A DNA stretch of 64,000 bases from SZAS-79 sp965279075 (lineage in GTDB: Bacteria; Pseudomonadota; Gammaproteobacteria; Burkholderiales; SG8-39): NCBI GenBank assembly GCA_965279075.1, contig CBDIHI010000011.1:310001-374000 (forward strand). The letters run 5' to 3'. Shown in pieces: positions 48,710-57,354 of this stretch. Made by a program: the position numbers and the translations under genes. Numbering within the stretch: position 1 is the first letter of the stretch; every line of letters begins with the position of its first letter. The notes under the pieces were generated by a model. It saw nothing but the letters and a program-made list of their open reading frames with translations, was not told the origin of the DNA and searched no databases.

Positions 48710-49984
48710 ATGAACAAGGACATGGCGGAAGTGCTGGTGCGGGTCGGGCCGGACGCGCCGATGGGCAGGCTGATGCGCCGCTACTGGGTGCCGATCCTCT
48801 CCTCTTCGGAAATCCCGGAGCCCGACTGCCCGCAGGTGCGGGTCAAGATCCTCGGCGAGCGCCTGCTGGCTTTCCGTGATTCCGAAGGCAAGCCGGGGCT
48901 GATCGACGAGTACTGCGCGCACCGCGGCGTGTCGCTGTACTACGGGCGCAACGAGGAGGGCGGCGTGCGCTGCTCGTATCACGGCTGGAAGTTCGACCGC
49001 GAAGGAAAATGCGTCGAGCTGCCCTCGGTGCCCGCCCTCGCGCCGAAGATGTCGATCACCGCCTACCCGTGCATCGAGCGCGGCGGCCTGGTCTGGGCCT
49101 ACATGGGCCCGCCCGGCAAGCAACCTCCGCCGCCGGGCCTCGAATGGTGCAACCTGCCCGAAAGCCATCGCTATGTTTCCAAGCGCCTCCAGGAGTGCAG
49201 CTGGCTGCAGGCGATGGAGGGCGGCATCGACACCACGCACGCCTCGTGGGTCCACCGCTACGAGCTCGAGAAGGATCCGATGCACATGCACGCGCTGGCC
49301 AACAAGTACATCAAGGCCGACCGCAACGCGGTGTTCGACGTCGAGGACATGCCGCACGGCCTGTCGATCTACGGCCGCAGGAACGGCGAGCCCGACTCCT
49401 ACTACTGGCGCGTCACCCAGTACCTGTTCCCCTGGTACACGCTGATCCCGCCCTTCGGCCCGCACCCGCTCGGCGGCCACGTCTGGGTGCCGATCGACGA
49501 CGAGAACTGCTGGGCGTGGAGCATCAACTTCTACCCGGACAAGCCGTTGTCGGCCGAGGAGCGTCAGGACCTCGTCGACGGCAAGGGCATCCACGTCAGG
49601 TACGAGGCGGGCGGCACTTTCCGCCCCGCGGCGAACAAGGACAATGACTACCTGATCGACCGCCAGGCGCAGAAGGAGAAGCGCTCGTTCAGCGGCGTGG
49701 AAGGCTTCTCGGTGCAGGATTCCTCGCTGCAGGAGAGCATGGGCCCGATCCAGAACCACGCCAAGGAGCACCTCGTCTCCACCGACAAGCCGATCTCGAT
49801 GGCGCGGCGCATGCTCTTCAACGCGGCGCTGAACCTGTCGCAGGGCATCGAACCGCCGGCCCTCGACGACGCCGTGCAGCGCGTGCGCGCGGCCTCGGTG
49901 CTGTTGGACAAGTCGGCGAGCGTGACCGAGTGGGCGAAGGAAGCCCTTTACGACGAGCTGGGCCAACCGGTATTTTCCCTATGA
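48710..49984 (+). CDS. Rieske non-heme iron ring-hydroxylating oxygenase, alpha subunit
   Basis: A 424-residue oxygenase subunit. The [2Fe-2S] ligands are Cys69, His71, Cys88 and His91; the mononuclear iron facial triad starts Asp174-x2-His177-x4-His182. The N terminus (VLVRVGPDAPMGRLMRRYWVPIL) resembles phthalate 4,5-dioxygenase-type oxygenases, which hydroxylate or demethylate aromatic acids. Such enzymes need a reductase, usually of the phthalate dioxygenase reductase type; none is encoded in this cluster. It is first in an operon with a Bug protein, an intradiol dioxygenase, a lactonase-like hydrolase and an SDR. Confidence 0.92.
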   Translation: MNKDMAEVLVRVGPDAPMGRLMRRYWVPILSSSEIPEPDCPQVRVKILGERLLAFRDSEGKPGLIDEYCAHRGVSLYYGRNEEGGVRCSYHGWKFDREGKCVELPSVPALAPKMSITAYPCIERGGLVWAYMGPPGKQPPPPGLEWCNLPESHRYVSKRLQECSWLQAMEGGIDTTHASWVHRYELEKDPMHMHALANKYIKADRNAVFDVEDMPHGLSIYGRRNGEPDSYYWRVTQYLFPWYTLIPPFGPHPLGGHVWVPIDDENCWAWSINFYPDKPLSAEERQDLVDGKGIHVRYEAGGTFRPAANKDNDYLIDRQAQKEKRSFSGVEGFSVQDSSLQESMGPIQNHAKEHLVSTDKPISMARRMLFNAALNLSQGIEPPALDDAVQRVRAASVLLDKSASVTEWAKEALYDELGQPVFSL

Positions 49985-49992
49985 GGATCGCC

Positions 49993-50982
49993 ATGCAGAC
50001 TTCCAAACTCTCTTTCCGGGGCGCGGCCGCGCTCGCGTGCATCCTGCCGTGTGCCCTGCTCGCGTTGCCGGCCACCGCCCAGGACTGGGCGCCGACCAAG
50101 CCCGTGCGGATCATTGTGCCGGTCGTGGGCGGCACCAACGACCTCGTCGCGCGTTTGGTCGCGCCGAAACTCCAGGAGGTACTCGGCCAGTCCGTGGTGG
50201 TCGAGAACAAGGGCGGGGCGGGCGGCAATATCGGCGCGGACCTCGTCGCGAAGTCCGCGCCCGACGGCCACACCCTGCTGATCGGCTACAACGGCCCGAT
50301 CGCGGTGAACGTGTCGCTGTTCGAAAAGATGCCCTACGACCCGGTCAAGGACCTCGCGCCGATCACCCTTGCGGTGACCGCGCCGCAGTTCCTCACGGTG
50401 CACCCGAGCGTGCCCGCGAACACCGTGGCCGAACTGGTGGCCCTGGCCAAGGCGCAACCGGGCAAGCTCAGCTACGCCTCGATCGCGGTCGGCAGCGCCT
50501 CGCACCTCACGATGGAGATGCTGAAGACCGCCGCGGGCGTGGACATCGTGCACATCCCGTACAAGGGATCCGCTCCGGCCGTCACCGACATCCTCGGCGG
50601 CAACGTGCAGACCGCGTTCTTCGTGCCGGGCAACGTGCTGCAGTACGTGAAGTCGGGCCAGATCCGGCTGATCGCCTCCACCGGACGCAAGCGCTTCGCC
50701 AGCACGCCCGCCATCCCGACGATGATCGAGTCCGGCTATGCCGACTTCGAGGCCGTGGCCTGGATCGGGTTCCTTACCACCGGCGGCACGCCGCGCCCGG
50801 TGATCGACCGCTACCACCGCGAGATCGTGAAGATCCTCAACTCGCCCGAGGTCCGCGACAAGCTGCTGGCGGTGGAGTTCGAGATGGTCGCCGGGACCCC
50901 GGAGCAGTTCGGCGAATGGATCAGGACTGAGATCCAGAGGTGGGGAAAGGTAATCAAGCAAACCGGCGCGAAAGCGAACTGA
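49993..50982 (+). CDS. Bug/TctC-family solute-binding protein
   Basis: A 329-residue periplasmic receptor with signal peptide ending LLALPATAQ. PTKPVRIIVPVVGGTNDLVARLVAPKL, DGHTLLIGYNGPIAVNVSLFEKMPYDPVKDLAPITL and VPYKGSAPAVTDILGG are family marks. An ATG at 49981 overlaps the oxygenase stop, but the ATG at 49993 has GAGG 6 bases upstream and is preferred. Set between two ring-attacking dioxygenases, it probably binds the aromatic acid degraded by this operon. Confidence 0.88.
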   Translation: MQTSKLSFRGAAALACILPCALLALPATAQDWAPTKPVRIIVPVVGGTNDLVARLVAPKLQEVLGQSVVVENKGGAGGNIGADLVAKSAPDGHTLLIGYNGPIAVNVSLFEKMPYDPVKDLAPITLAVTAPQFLTVHPSVPANTVAELVALAKAQPGKLSYASIAVGSASHLTMEMLKTAAGVDIVHIPYKGSAPAVTDILGGNVQTAFFVPGNVLQYVKSGQIRLIASTGRKRFASTPAIPTMIESGYADFEAVAWIGFLTTGGTPRPVIDRYHREIVKILNSPEVRDKLLAVEFEMVAGTPEQFGEWIRTEIQRWGKVIKQTGAKAN

Positions 50983-50993
50983 GGCGAACCGAG

Positions 50994-51701
50994 ATGCCCG
51001 ACAAAGCCATCCCCCATCCTTCGGTTTTCGTCGAGGAAAAGCACCTTGAGCTGATCAAGGGCTACCGCGTGCACGAGTCGCGCACGCCCTCCAAACCCGT
51101 GCGCGTGGTCACGCCTTCGCAGACGGTGGGGCCGTTCTACCCGCAGGCGCTGATCCAGCCCGGCGATGACGACCTCGCCTGCAAGGTGCCCGGCGGCGCG
51201 CGCGCGCTGGGCACGCCGATCGTATTCTCGGGGCAGGTGTTCGACGAGGCGGGCAAGCCCGTGCGCGGCGCGCTCGTCGAGGTGTGGCAGGCCAACAAGT
51301 GGGGCAAGTACGAGCATCCCGCGGACCAGACGCCCGAACCGCTCGACCCGAATTTCAAGGGTTACGGCCGCCAGCTCACCGATGCCGAAGGGCGCTTCCG
51401 CTTCCGCTCGATCAAGCCCGGCGCCTATCCCAACCCGGGGTACGACAACTGGTACCGCCCCCCGCACATCCATTTCTCGGTGTTTGGCGCGGGCGTGATG
51501 CAGCGCCTGATCACGCAGCTCTACTTCCCCGGGGAGCCCCTGAACGACATCGACCCGATCCTGAACGGCATCGGGGACCTCGAGGCGCGCGCTTCGCTCA
51601 TCTGCCGCGAACTGCCTGCCGGGCCGGATGGCACGGCCGCTTTCGGTTTCGACGTCGTCCTGCGCGGCAGGGGCGAGACCCCGTTCTTCGTCGACGCGTA
51701 G
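50994..51701 (+). CDS. intradiol ring-cleavage dioxygenase, protocatechuate 3,4-dioxygenase beta-like
   Basis: A 235-residue non-heme Fe(III) enzyme. Compared with PcaH, all four iron ligands are kept: Tyr in WGKYEHP, Tyr in KPGAYPNP, and both His in YRPPHIHFSVFG. The N-terminal TPSQTVGPFYPQ stretch is more like PcaG, so the protein mixes traits of both subunits. No pcaG gene lies beside it; it may be homomeric. It should cleave a catechol between its hydroxyls, following the Rieske step. It starts 11 bases after the Bug gene. Confidence 0.9.
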   Translation: MPDKAIPHPSVFVEEKHLELIKGYRVHESRTPSKPVRVVTPSQTVGPFYPQALIQPGDDDLACKVPGGARALGTPIVFSGQVFDEAGKPVRGALVEVWQANKWGKYEHPADQTPEPLDPNFKGYGRQLTDAEGRFRFRSIKPGAYPNPGYDNWYRPPHIHFSVFGAGVMQRLITQLYFPGEPLNDIDPILNGIGDLEARASLICRELPAGPDGTAAFGFDVVLRGRGETPFFVDA

Positions 51702-51724
51702 CGCGGCCCGGACCACAGGCACGC

Positions 51725-52624
51725 TTGGAAGACAAGCCCATCCGCGACTGCCTCGGGCCGTTGCCGCGTCCCACGGCGCCGCGCTGGACGCTGCCCGCGG
51801 GCGCCTGGGACACGCACTTCCACGTGCTCGGCCCGCAGGCCAGGTTCCCGTACTCGCCCACGCGCAAGTACACGCCGCCCGATGCCACGCTCGATGCGTG
51901 CATGCTGCTCCATGACCGCCTCGGCATCACCCGCGGACTCGTGGTCCACGCCAACACCCACGGGTTCGACAACGCGGTGGACCTCGACGCGGTGGCGCGA
52001 TCCAACGGGCGCTACCTCGCCGTGGTCCGTCTCGATGCTGCGGCGACGCGCGCCGGGTGCGAGCGGCTGCACGCGCAGGGCGCGCGGGGCGTGCGGTTCG
52101 CCTTCAACCCGCAGCACGGCGGTACGCTCGACCACACGGTGTTCGACCACGTACTCCGGTGCATCGAAGGCCTCGGCTGGTTCGTCGAGCTGCACTTCGA
52201 CGGCGGGGCGCTGCCCGGCCTCGCGGACTGGCTGAAGTCGATCCGCGCCACGGTCGTGATCGACCACATCGGCCGCGTCGATCCTTCGCTCGGCCTCGGC
52301 CAGGAGCCCTTTGGCGTGCTGCTCGAGCTCGCGCGGCGCGACAACATCTGGGTCAAGGCGAGCGGCGCCGACCGGCTGACGAAGGCGGGCGCCCCCTATG
52401 CCGACGTGGTGCCCTACGCGCGGCGGCTGCTCGACGTGGCCGCGGACCGCGTCATCTGGGGCAGCGACTGGCCGCACACGGGCGTGTTCGAACGCGCACG
52501 CATGCCGGACGATGGCCTGCTGCTGGATGCGTTGCTCGAATTCGCGCCGGACGAAGCCATGCGCCGCAGGATCCTCGTCGACAACCCCTGCCGCCTGCTC
52601 GGCATCACGGAGGCATCGCCATGA
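51725..52624 (+). CDS. amidohydrolase, LigI-like lactonase
   Basis: A 299-residue TIM-barrel hydrolase, same family as the gene at 26386. Metal-site segments are WDTHFHVLGP, VELHFDGG, VVIDHIGRVD and VIWGSDWPHTG; the N-terminal ARFPYSPTRKYTPPDATLD pattern is typical of 2-pyrone-4,6-dicarboxylate lactonase relatives. A TTG start at 51725 is inferred: no in-frame ATG precedes the DTHFH motif, and AGG lies 6 bases upstream. It would open a lactone formed after ring cleavage. It overlaps the SDR gene by 4 bases. Confidence 0.8.
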   Translation: MEDKPIRDCLGPLPRPTAPRWTLPAGAWDTHFHVLGPQARFPYSPTRKYTPPDATLDACMLLHDRLGITRGLVVHANTHGFDNAVDLDAVARSNGRYLAVVRLDAAATRAGCERLHAQGARGVRFAFNPQHGGTLDHTVFDHVLRCIEGLGWFVELHFDGGALPGLADWLKSIRATVVIDHIGRVDPSLGLGQEPFGVLLELARRDNIWVKASGADRLTKAGAPYADVVPYARRLLDVAADRVIWGSDWPHTGVFERARMPDDGLLLDALLEFAPDEAMRRRILVDNPCRLLGITEASP

Positions 52625-53394
52625 ACCGGTTGCGGGGCAAGGTCGCGCTGGTCACGGGCGGGGGCGCGGGCATCGGCGCGGCGACCGGGCGGATCTTCGC
52701 CGCGGAAGGCGCGGCCGTCGTGCTCGTGGACCGGGACGCCGCCGCGCTCGAACGCGCTTCCACCGCGATCCGGGCCGAGGTGGAGGGTGCGCGCGTGGCG
52801 CATTTCGCCGCCGACGTGTCGGACGCAGCCAAGGCGCTCGAAGCCGTGGCACACGGCCTGAAAGCCTTCGGACGCCTTGACGTTCTCGTGAACAACGCGG
52901 CGATGCGCAACTACGCCGCGGTCGGCGATGCCACCAGCGAGGAGTGGCAGGCGATGCTCGGCGTGAACCTCGTGGGCGCGGCGAACTACTGCCGCGCCGC
53001 GCTGCCCGAATTGCGCCGCTCAGGGCGCGGCAGCATCGTGACGGTGTCGTCCTGCTACGCGGTGACCGGGAGGAAGGGCATGGGCCTCTACGATGCGACC
53101 AAGGCGGGGTTGCTCGCGCTGACGCGCACGCTCGCGTTCGAGGAGGCCGCGCACGGCGTCCGCGCCAATGCGATCTGCCCCGGCTCCACGCTGACCGATT
53201 TCCATATCGGTCGCGGCAAGTCCGCGGGCAAGACCCTCGAGCAGCTGAAGGGCGAGCGCAGCGACAATTCGCTGGTCGGCCGCTGGGCCACGCCCGAGGA
53301 GGTCGCCTACCCGATCCTGTGGCTCGCCTCCGAAGAGGCGTCGTTCATCACCGGCGCCACGCTGATGGTCGACGGCGGCCTGTCGATCATGTGA
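52621..53394 (+). CDS. short-chain dehydrogenase/reductase
   Basis: A 257-residue classical SDR. The cofactor motif TGGGAGIG is at residues about 12-19, NNAAMRNY follows, and the catalytic set is Ser in VTVSSCYAVTG and Tyr-x-x-x-Lys in LYDATKAG. VLVDRD after the second strand favours NAD. As last gene of the Rieske operon it may oxidise the cis-dihydrodiol made by the oxygenase to a catechol. It is convergent with the PPK2 gene and overlaps it by 8 bases. Confidence 0.9.
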   Translation: MNRLRGKVALVTGGGAGIGAATGRIFAAEGAAVVLVDRDAAALERASTAIRAEVEGARVAHFAADVSDAAKALEAVAHGLKAFGRLDVLVNNAAMRNYAAVGDATSEEWQAMLGVNLVGAANYCRAALPELRRSGRGSIVTVSSCYAVTGRKGMGLYDATKAGLLALTRTLAFEEAAHGVRANAICPGSTLTDFHIGRGKSAGKTLEQLKGERSDNSLVGRWATPEEVAYPILWLASEEASFITGATLMVDGGLSIM

Positions 53395-54253
53395 GGAGCT
53401 TGCGCAGCGCCTTCAGTTCGCGCCGGCGCTTCGCATCCGGCAGCGGGTAGGCGAGGCGCAGGCCGCGCAGCGTATCGTTGACGATGCACTGCACGATGAG
53501 CCGGGCGTTCAGCTTGTCGTCGGCCGGCACGACGTACCAGGGCGAGTCGGCGGTGCTCGTCGCAGAGAGGCAGTCTTCGTAGGCGCGCATGTACTGCTTC
53601 CAGTACCCGCGCTCCTCCACGTCGGCGCGGCTGAACTTCCAGTTCTTCGACGGGGTGTCGATGCGCTCGAGGAAGCGCTTCCTCTGCTCCTCCTTCGACA
53701 GGTGCAGGAAGATCTTGACGATGCGCGTGCCGTTGCGGTGGAGGTGCCTTTCGAGCCCGGCGATCGAGTGGTAGCGGCCCTCCCAGACCGCGTTCCCGCG
53801 CTCGCCGTCGGGCGGCAGGTTCTGGCCGCGCAGGATCTCGGGGTGCACGCGTGCGATCAGCACCTCCTCGTAGTAGGACCGGTTGAAGATGCCGATGCGC
53901 CCGCGTTCGGGCAGCCTGCGCACCGCGTGCCAGAGGAAATCGTGGTCCAGTTCCTCCTCGCTCGGGTGCTTGAAGCTGAACACCTGGCAGCCCTGCGGGT
54001 TGATCCCTGACATCACGTGCGAGATCACGCCGTCCTTGCCGGCGGCGTCCATCGCCTGGAGGATCATGAGGACCGAGTAGCTGTCCGACGCGTACAGCAG
54101 GTTCTGGAGCTCGCGCATCTCGGCGGCGTGCCGGGAAAGCAGGTCCTGGTAGACCTGCTTCGATTCGTACCAGGGCGCCACCAGCGTCGGGCGCTTGCCG
54201 AGGTTCGCTTTCCTGCCCGCCTGGACGCGGTAAATCTTCGTATCGATCTTCAC
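53387..54253 (-). CDS. ppk2: polyphosphate kinase 2 family protein
   Basis: A 288-residue P-loop kinase. Walker A is LQAMDAAGKDG; the lid/Walker B region has FNRSYYEEVLIARVHP and YHSIAGLERHL; the C-terminal FSRADVEERGYWKQYMRAYEDCLSATSTADSPWYVVPADDK is the conserved PPK2 end. It transfers phosphate between polyphosphate and nucleotides; the single-domain length fits class I or III enzymes, which mainly make NTPs or NDPs from polyphosphate. It is second in an operon behind the CHAD gene, overlapping it by 4 bases. Confidence 0.9.
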   Translation of the reverse strand: MKIDTKIYRVQAGRKANLGKRPTLVAPWYESKQVYQDLLSRHAAEMRELQNLLYASDSYSVLMILQAMDAAGKDGVISHVMSGINPQGCQVFSFKHPSEEELDHDFLWHAVRRLPERGRIGIFNRSYYEEVLIARVHPEILRGQNLPPDGERGNAVWEGRYHSIAGLERHLHRNGTRIVKIFLHLSKEEQRKRFLERIDTPSKNWKFSRADVEERGYWKQYMRAYEDCLSATSTADSPWYVVPADDKLNARLIVQCIVNDTLRGLRLAYPLPDAKRRRELKALRKLLT

Positions 54254-55206
54254 AGGGGCCCCTTGTATCGGACGGTGGACTTCCAGATGCGCGGCGCCTG
54301 CGCAAGGTCCTCGAGCGCCGCGACGGCTTCGGACAGGCGGTCGGCATCGCGTGCCGCGAGCCAGCCGGCAATGAAGGGCCAGAGTCCCTCCCCGGCGGGC
54401 AGGCCGGCCAGCAGGCGTGTCGCGGTCGCGTCGTCATTGAGTGCACCGAGCGCGTCCTGCAGCCCGACCAGGCTGCGCTGGTAGCTTCGCGCAACCCTGC
54501 CGGCGAACAACGAGCCGAAGAACTCGGTGGCGTAGCGCAGGCGCTTGGCATCGATCCTCAGCCGGTGGCGCTCCTCCGGCGTGCACGCGTCCAGTCCGGC
54601 GCCGTCGCGAATCAAGCGTTTGTGGAGCCTGCGCACGCTGCCGGCGGCGAACTTCGGCAGTGCGGTGCCGGTGGATGCTGCTGAAGGGGGCGCCTCCAGC
54701 CAGAGCGCGAGGCTCGCGAACAGCGCAGCGCGGCGCGGGGAAAGCAGCGCCTCGCGCACCTCGCGCCGGGCGTGCGCGCGCCTGCTGCGTGCGGTCCGTA
54801 CCAGCCGGGCGACCTCCCGTTGTCTTGCAGGCGTCCCGCCCTCCGCGCTTGCATAGGCAACGCAGGCGGGAGGCAGCGTTTCCTCGATCAGCACGTCCCA
54901 GTCCCTTGCCGCGCCGAGGCTTCCCGCCAGCCACTTGAGTTCACGCCTCAGCCCGGGAACGGCAGGGTCGGCCGCGTCGGCCAGCCTCAGCGCGGAACGC
55001 ATGCGGCGCAGGGCGACGCGCGCCTGGTGGAGGAACTCGACATTGCGAGGATTGGTCGCCCCGCGTTCGTTGGCATGGAACTGGGCGAGGCAGCCGCGTA
55101 CCAGCTGGTGCAGGGCTTCCTGGAGTGGGGATGCGGGATCGAGCACGATGCGCACCGCTTTCGCCGGCGTCGCCCTGCGGCCGTCCCCGGGTCCGGTTGC
55201 CTTCAT
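54250..55206 (-). CDS. CHAD-domain polyphosphate-associated protein
   Basis: A 318-residue, almost wholly helical, strongly basic protein. The CHAD signature is visible twice: HQARVALRRMRSALRLADA...LKWLAGSLGAARDWDVLIEETL and HRLRIDAKRLRYATEFFGSLF...LQDALGALNDDATATRLL. Its conserved His/Arg/Lys residues line a basic cavity that binds polyphosphate in characterised CHAD proteins. The 4-base overlap with the ppk2 gene strongly supports a shared polyphosphate role, for example granule binding. Confidence 0.9.
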   Translation of the reverse strand: MKATGPGDGRRATPAKAVRIVLDPASPLQEALHQLVRGCLAQFHANERGATNPRNVEFLHQARVALRRMRSALRLADAADPAVPGLRRELKWLAGSLGAARDWDVLIEETLPPACVAYASAEGGTPARQREVARLVRTARSRRAHARREVREALLSPRRAALFASLALWLEAPPSAASTGTALPKFAAGSVRRLHKRLIRDGAGLDACTPEERHRLRIDAKRLRYATEFFGSLFAGRVARSYQRSLVGLQDALGALNDDATATRLLAGLPAGEGLWPFIAGWLAARDADRLSEAVAALEDLAQAPRIWKSTVRYKGPL

Positions 55207-55309
55207 GCGGCCAGCTTACTACGCCGGCCGCACACCAGCGGCGCTTGCGGGCGGAGCCTCGACGCCGCGCGGCAAACCCCCTACCATCGCAGGCAGGAGG
55301 AGGTGCCCC

Positions 55310-56374
55310 ATGTCCACGCTCCATCGATACGCGCTCCCGGTAGAGGAGACGCACTGGAAGGTCGGCGGCAAGGTCGAGACTTCGTTCACGTGGGACTACG
55401 ACGCCCGCAGCGAGGACCTGCTGAACCTCTACGCCAAGGGCAAGCGCCTGCAGTGGGACGCCGAGTCGCGCATCGACTGGGGGCTCGAGGTCGATCCCGA
55501 GGACCCGATGCAGATGGACGAGTCCGTGCTGCCGCTGTTCGGCACGCCGCTGTGGGACAAGCTCTCCGAACGGCAGAAAACGGAGCTGCGCTACCACAAC
55601 CAGGTCCATACGCTGTCGCAGTTCCTGCACGGCGAGCAGGGCGCGCTGGTGTGCGCCGCGCGCATCGTGCAGGACGTGCCGACGATCGAGTCCAAGTTCT
55701 ACGCGGCCACGCAGGTGATGGACGAGGCACGGCACGTGGAGGCCTTCCGGCGGCTGCTCACCGACAAGTACCGGATGGTGTACCCGATCTCGCCGCCGAT
55801 GAAGGACCTGCTGGAGAAAACGCTGTCCGATCCGCGCTGGGACTTCACCTACCTCGGCATGCAGGTGCTGATCGAGGGGCTGGCCCTCGTGGCCTTCCAG
55901 AGCATCCGCGACTACTCGAAGAACCTGCTGTGCCGGCAGGTGAACGCCTACGTCATGCAGGACGAGGCGCGGCATGTGGCGTTCGGGCGCATGGCGCTCA
56001 AGGACTACTACCCGCAGCTGACCGAGGCCGAGCGGCGCGAGCGCGAGGACTTCGTCATCGAAGGCGCGATCCACCTGCGGGACCGGCTGCGCTCGCCCGA
56101 GATGTGGGAAAAGCTCGGCTACGACACCAAGGACGTCTTCCCCGCGCTCGAGGCCTCGGAGGGAAACATCCGCTACCGCATGCGCCTCTTCTCGCGCATC
56201 GTCCCCACCGTGCGCGACATCGGGCTGTGGAGCCCGCGCGTGCAGCAGGCCTTCACCGACATGGGCGTCATGAAGTACGCCACCACGGATGCGGATGCGA
56301 TGCTGGAAAAGGACTCGCAGGTCGCGGAGGAGTTCGACCGGCTGATGAAGGAAGGCTGGAAGGCCTCCCGCTAA
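55310..56374 (+). CDS. ferritin-fold di-iron protein
   Basis: A 354-residue helical protein with two E-x-x-H di-iron half-sites. Candidate ligands are Glu109 (HGEQGAL), Glu139/His142 (DEARH), Glu189 (IEGLALVAF) and Glu219/His222 (DEARH again); Glu127 also lies close. This matches the ferritin-like/R2-type oxidase or oxygenase fold. The reaction is unknown; relatives of similar length are annotated as ferritin-like or AurF-like oxygenases. AGGAGGAGG precedes the ATG. The 103-base gap to the CHAD gene should hold divergent promoters. It overlaps the convergent Bug gene by 4 bases. Confidence 0.78.
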   Translation: MSTLHRYALPVEETHWKVGGKVETSFTWDYDARSEDLLNLYAKGKRLQWDAESRIDWGLEVDPEDPMQMDESVLPLFGTPLWDKLSERQKTELRYHNQVHTLSQFLHGEQGALVCAARIVQDVPTIESKFYAATQVMDEARHVEAFRRLLTDKYRMVYPISPPMKDLLEKTLSDPRWDFTYLGMQVLIEGLALVAFQSIRDYSKNLLCRQVNAYVMQDEARHVAFGRMALKDYYPQLTEAERREREDFVIEGAIHLRDRLRSPEMWEKLGYDTKDVFPALEASEGNIRYRMRLFSRIVPTVRDIGLWSPRVQQAFTDMGVMKYATTDADAMLEKDSQVAEEFDRLMKEGWKASR

Positions 56375-57333
56375 TCCACCTTCGCGCCCGAAGCGGCCAC
56401 GGCCTCCCTCCAGCGCTCCGTATCCTTCCGCACGAATTCGCCGAACTGCTGCGGCGTCCCGGTCACGACTTCCAGCCCCTGCGAGGCGAACCTCTCGCGC
56501 AGCGCAGGGTCGGCCAGCACCTTCGTGATTTCCGCGTTGAGTTTCGCGATGACGGCGGCGGGCGTGCCGGCGGGCACCATGACGCCCTGCCAGCCCACGG
56601 CGGCGTAGTCCTTGAGCCCGGCCTCGGCCATCGTCGGCACGTCCGGCGCCGCGGGGGAGCGCGTCGTGCCGGTGATCGCAAGCGCGCGGATGCGGCCGCT
56701 CTTCACGTGCGGCAGCGCCGTCAGCAGGTCGTTTGAGAGCACCTGCACCTCCTTCGCGACCAGTGCATTGAGCGCGGCGGCCGCGCCCTTGTACGGCACG
56801 TGCATGATGTCGACGCCCGCCTGCAGCTTGAACAGTTCCATCGCGAGGTGCGGGAAGGTCCCGCTGCTGGCCGAGGCGTAGTTCAGTTTGCCGGGGCTGG
56901 CCTTGGCAAGCTTCACGAGGTCCGCGATGGAGTTCGCCGGCACGTTGTCCGCCACGAGGATCAGGTTCGGGATCGCGACCATGTTGACCACGGGCGCGAA
57001 AGCCTTCGCGCTGTCGTAGGGAAGCGTCTTGTACAGGCTCGGGTTGATCGAGATGTTGGTGTTGGCGTAGAGCAGCGTATGGCCGTCGGCGGGCGATTTC
57101 GCGACGATGTCCGCGCCCAGCGTCGCCCCGGCCCCGGGGCGGTTGTCGATGATGAACGGCTGGCCCATCGCCGCGGCGAGCTTGTCGCCGATCAGGCGCG
57201 CAAGGATGTCGGCCGAACCGGCGGGCGGGAAGGGCACGACGAAGCGCACCGGCTTGGCCGGGTACTCCTGTGCATGGACGGGCGTGCAGGCGAACAGCAT
57301 AAGTGCGGCGAACCGCAGGGCATTCCTCAGCAT
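56371..57333 (-). CDS. Bug/TctC-family solute-binding protein
   Basis: A 320-residue periplasmic receptor with signal peptide MLRNALRFAALMLFACTPVHAQ. EYPAKPVRFVVPFPPAGSADILARLIGDKL, DGHTLLYANTNISINPSLYKTLPYD and VPYKGAAAALNALVAKEVQVL are family marks, as is the C-terminal EFVRKDTERWREAVAASGAK. No membrane partner is nearby. It follows the SDR gene on the same strand after 21 bases and may belong to the cyclase-SDR operon. Confidence 0.9.
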   Translation of the reverse strand: MLRNALRFAALMLFACTPVHAQEYPAKPVRFVVPFPPAGSADILARLIGDKLAAAMGQPFIIDNRPGAGATLGADIVAKSPADGHTLLYANTNISINPSLYKTLPYDSAKAFAPVVNMVAIPNLILVADNVPANSIADLVKLAKASPGKLNYASASSGTFPHLAMELFKLQAGVDIMHVPYKGAAAALNALVAKEVQVLSNDLLTALPHVKSGRIRALAITGTTRSPAAPDVPTMAEAGLKDYAAVGWQGVMVPAGTPAAVIAKLNAEITKVLADPALRERFASQGLEVVTGTPQQFGEFVRKDTERWREAVAASGAKVD

Positions 57334-57354
57334 TTTTTCTCCTCGTCTATTGTT

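Noticed and set aside
51300..51360. Apparent loss of an iron-ligand tyrosine in the intradiol dioxygenase
   Set aside because: On first alignment a Tyr before the PLDPNF segment seemed replaced by Thr; recounting against PcaH shows the true ligand is the Tyr in WGKYEH, which is conserved.
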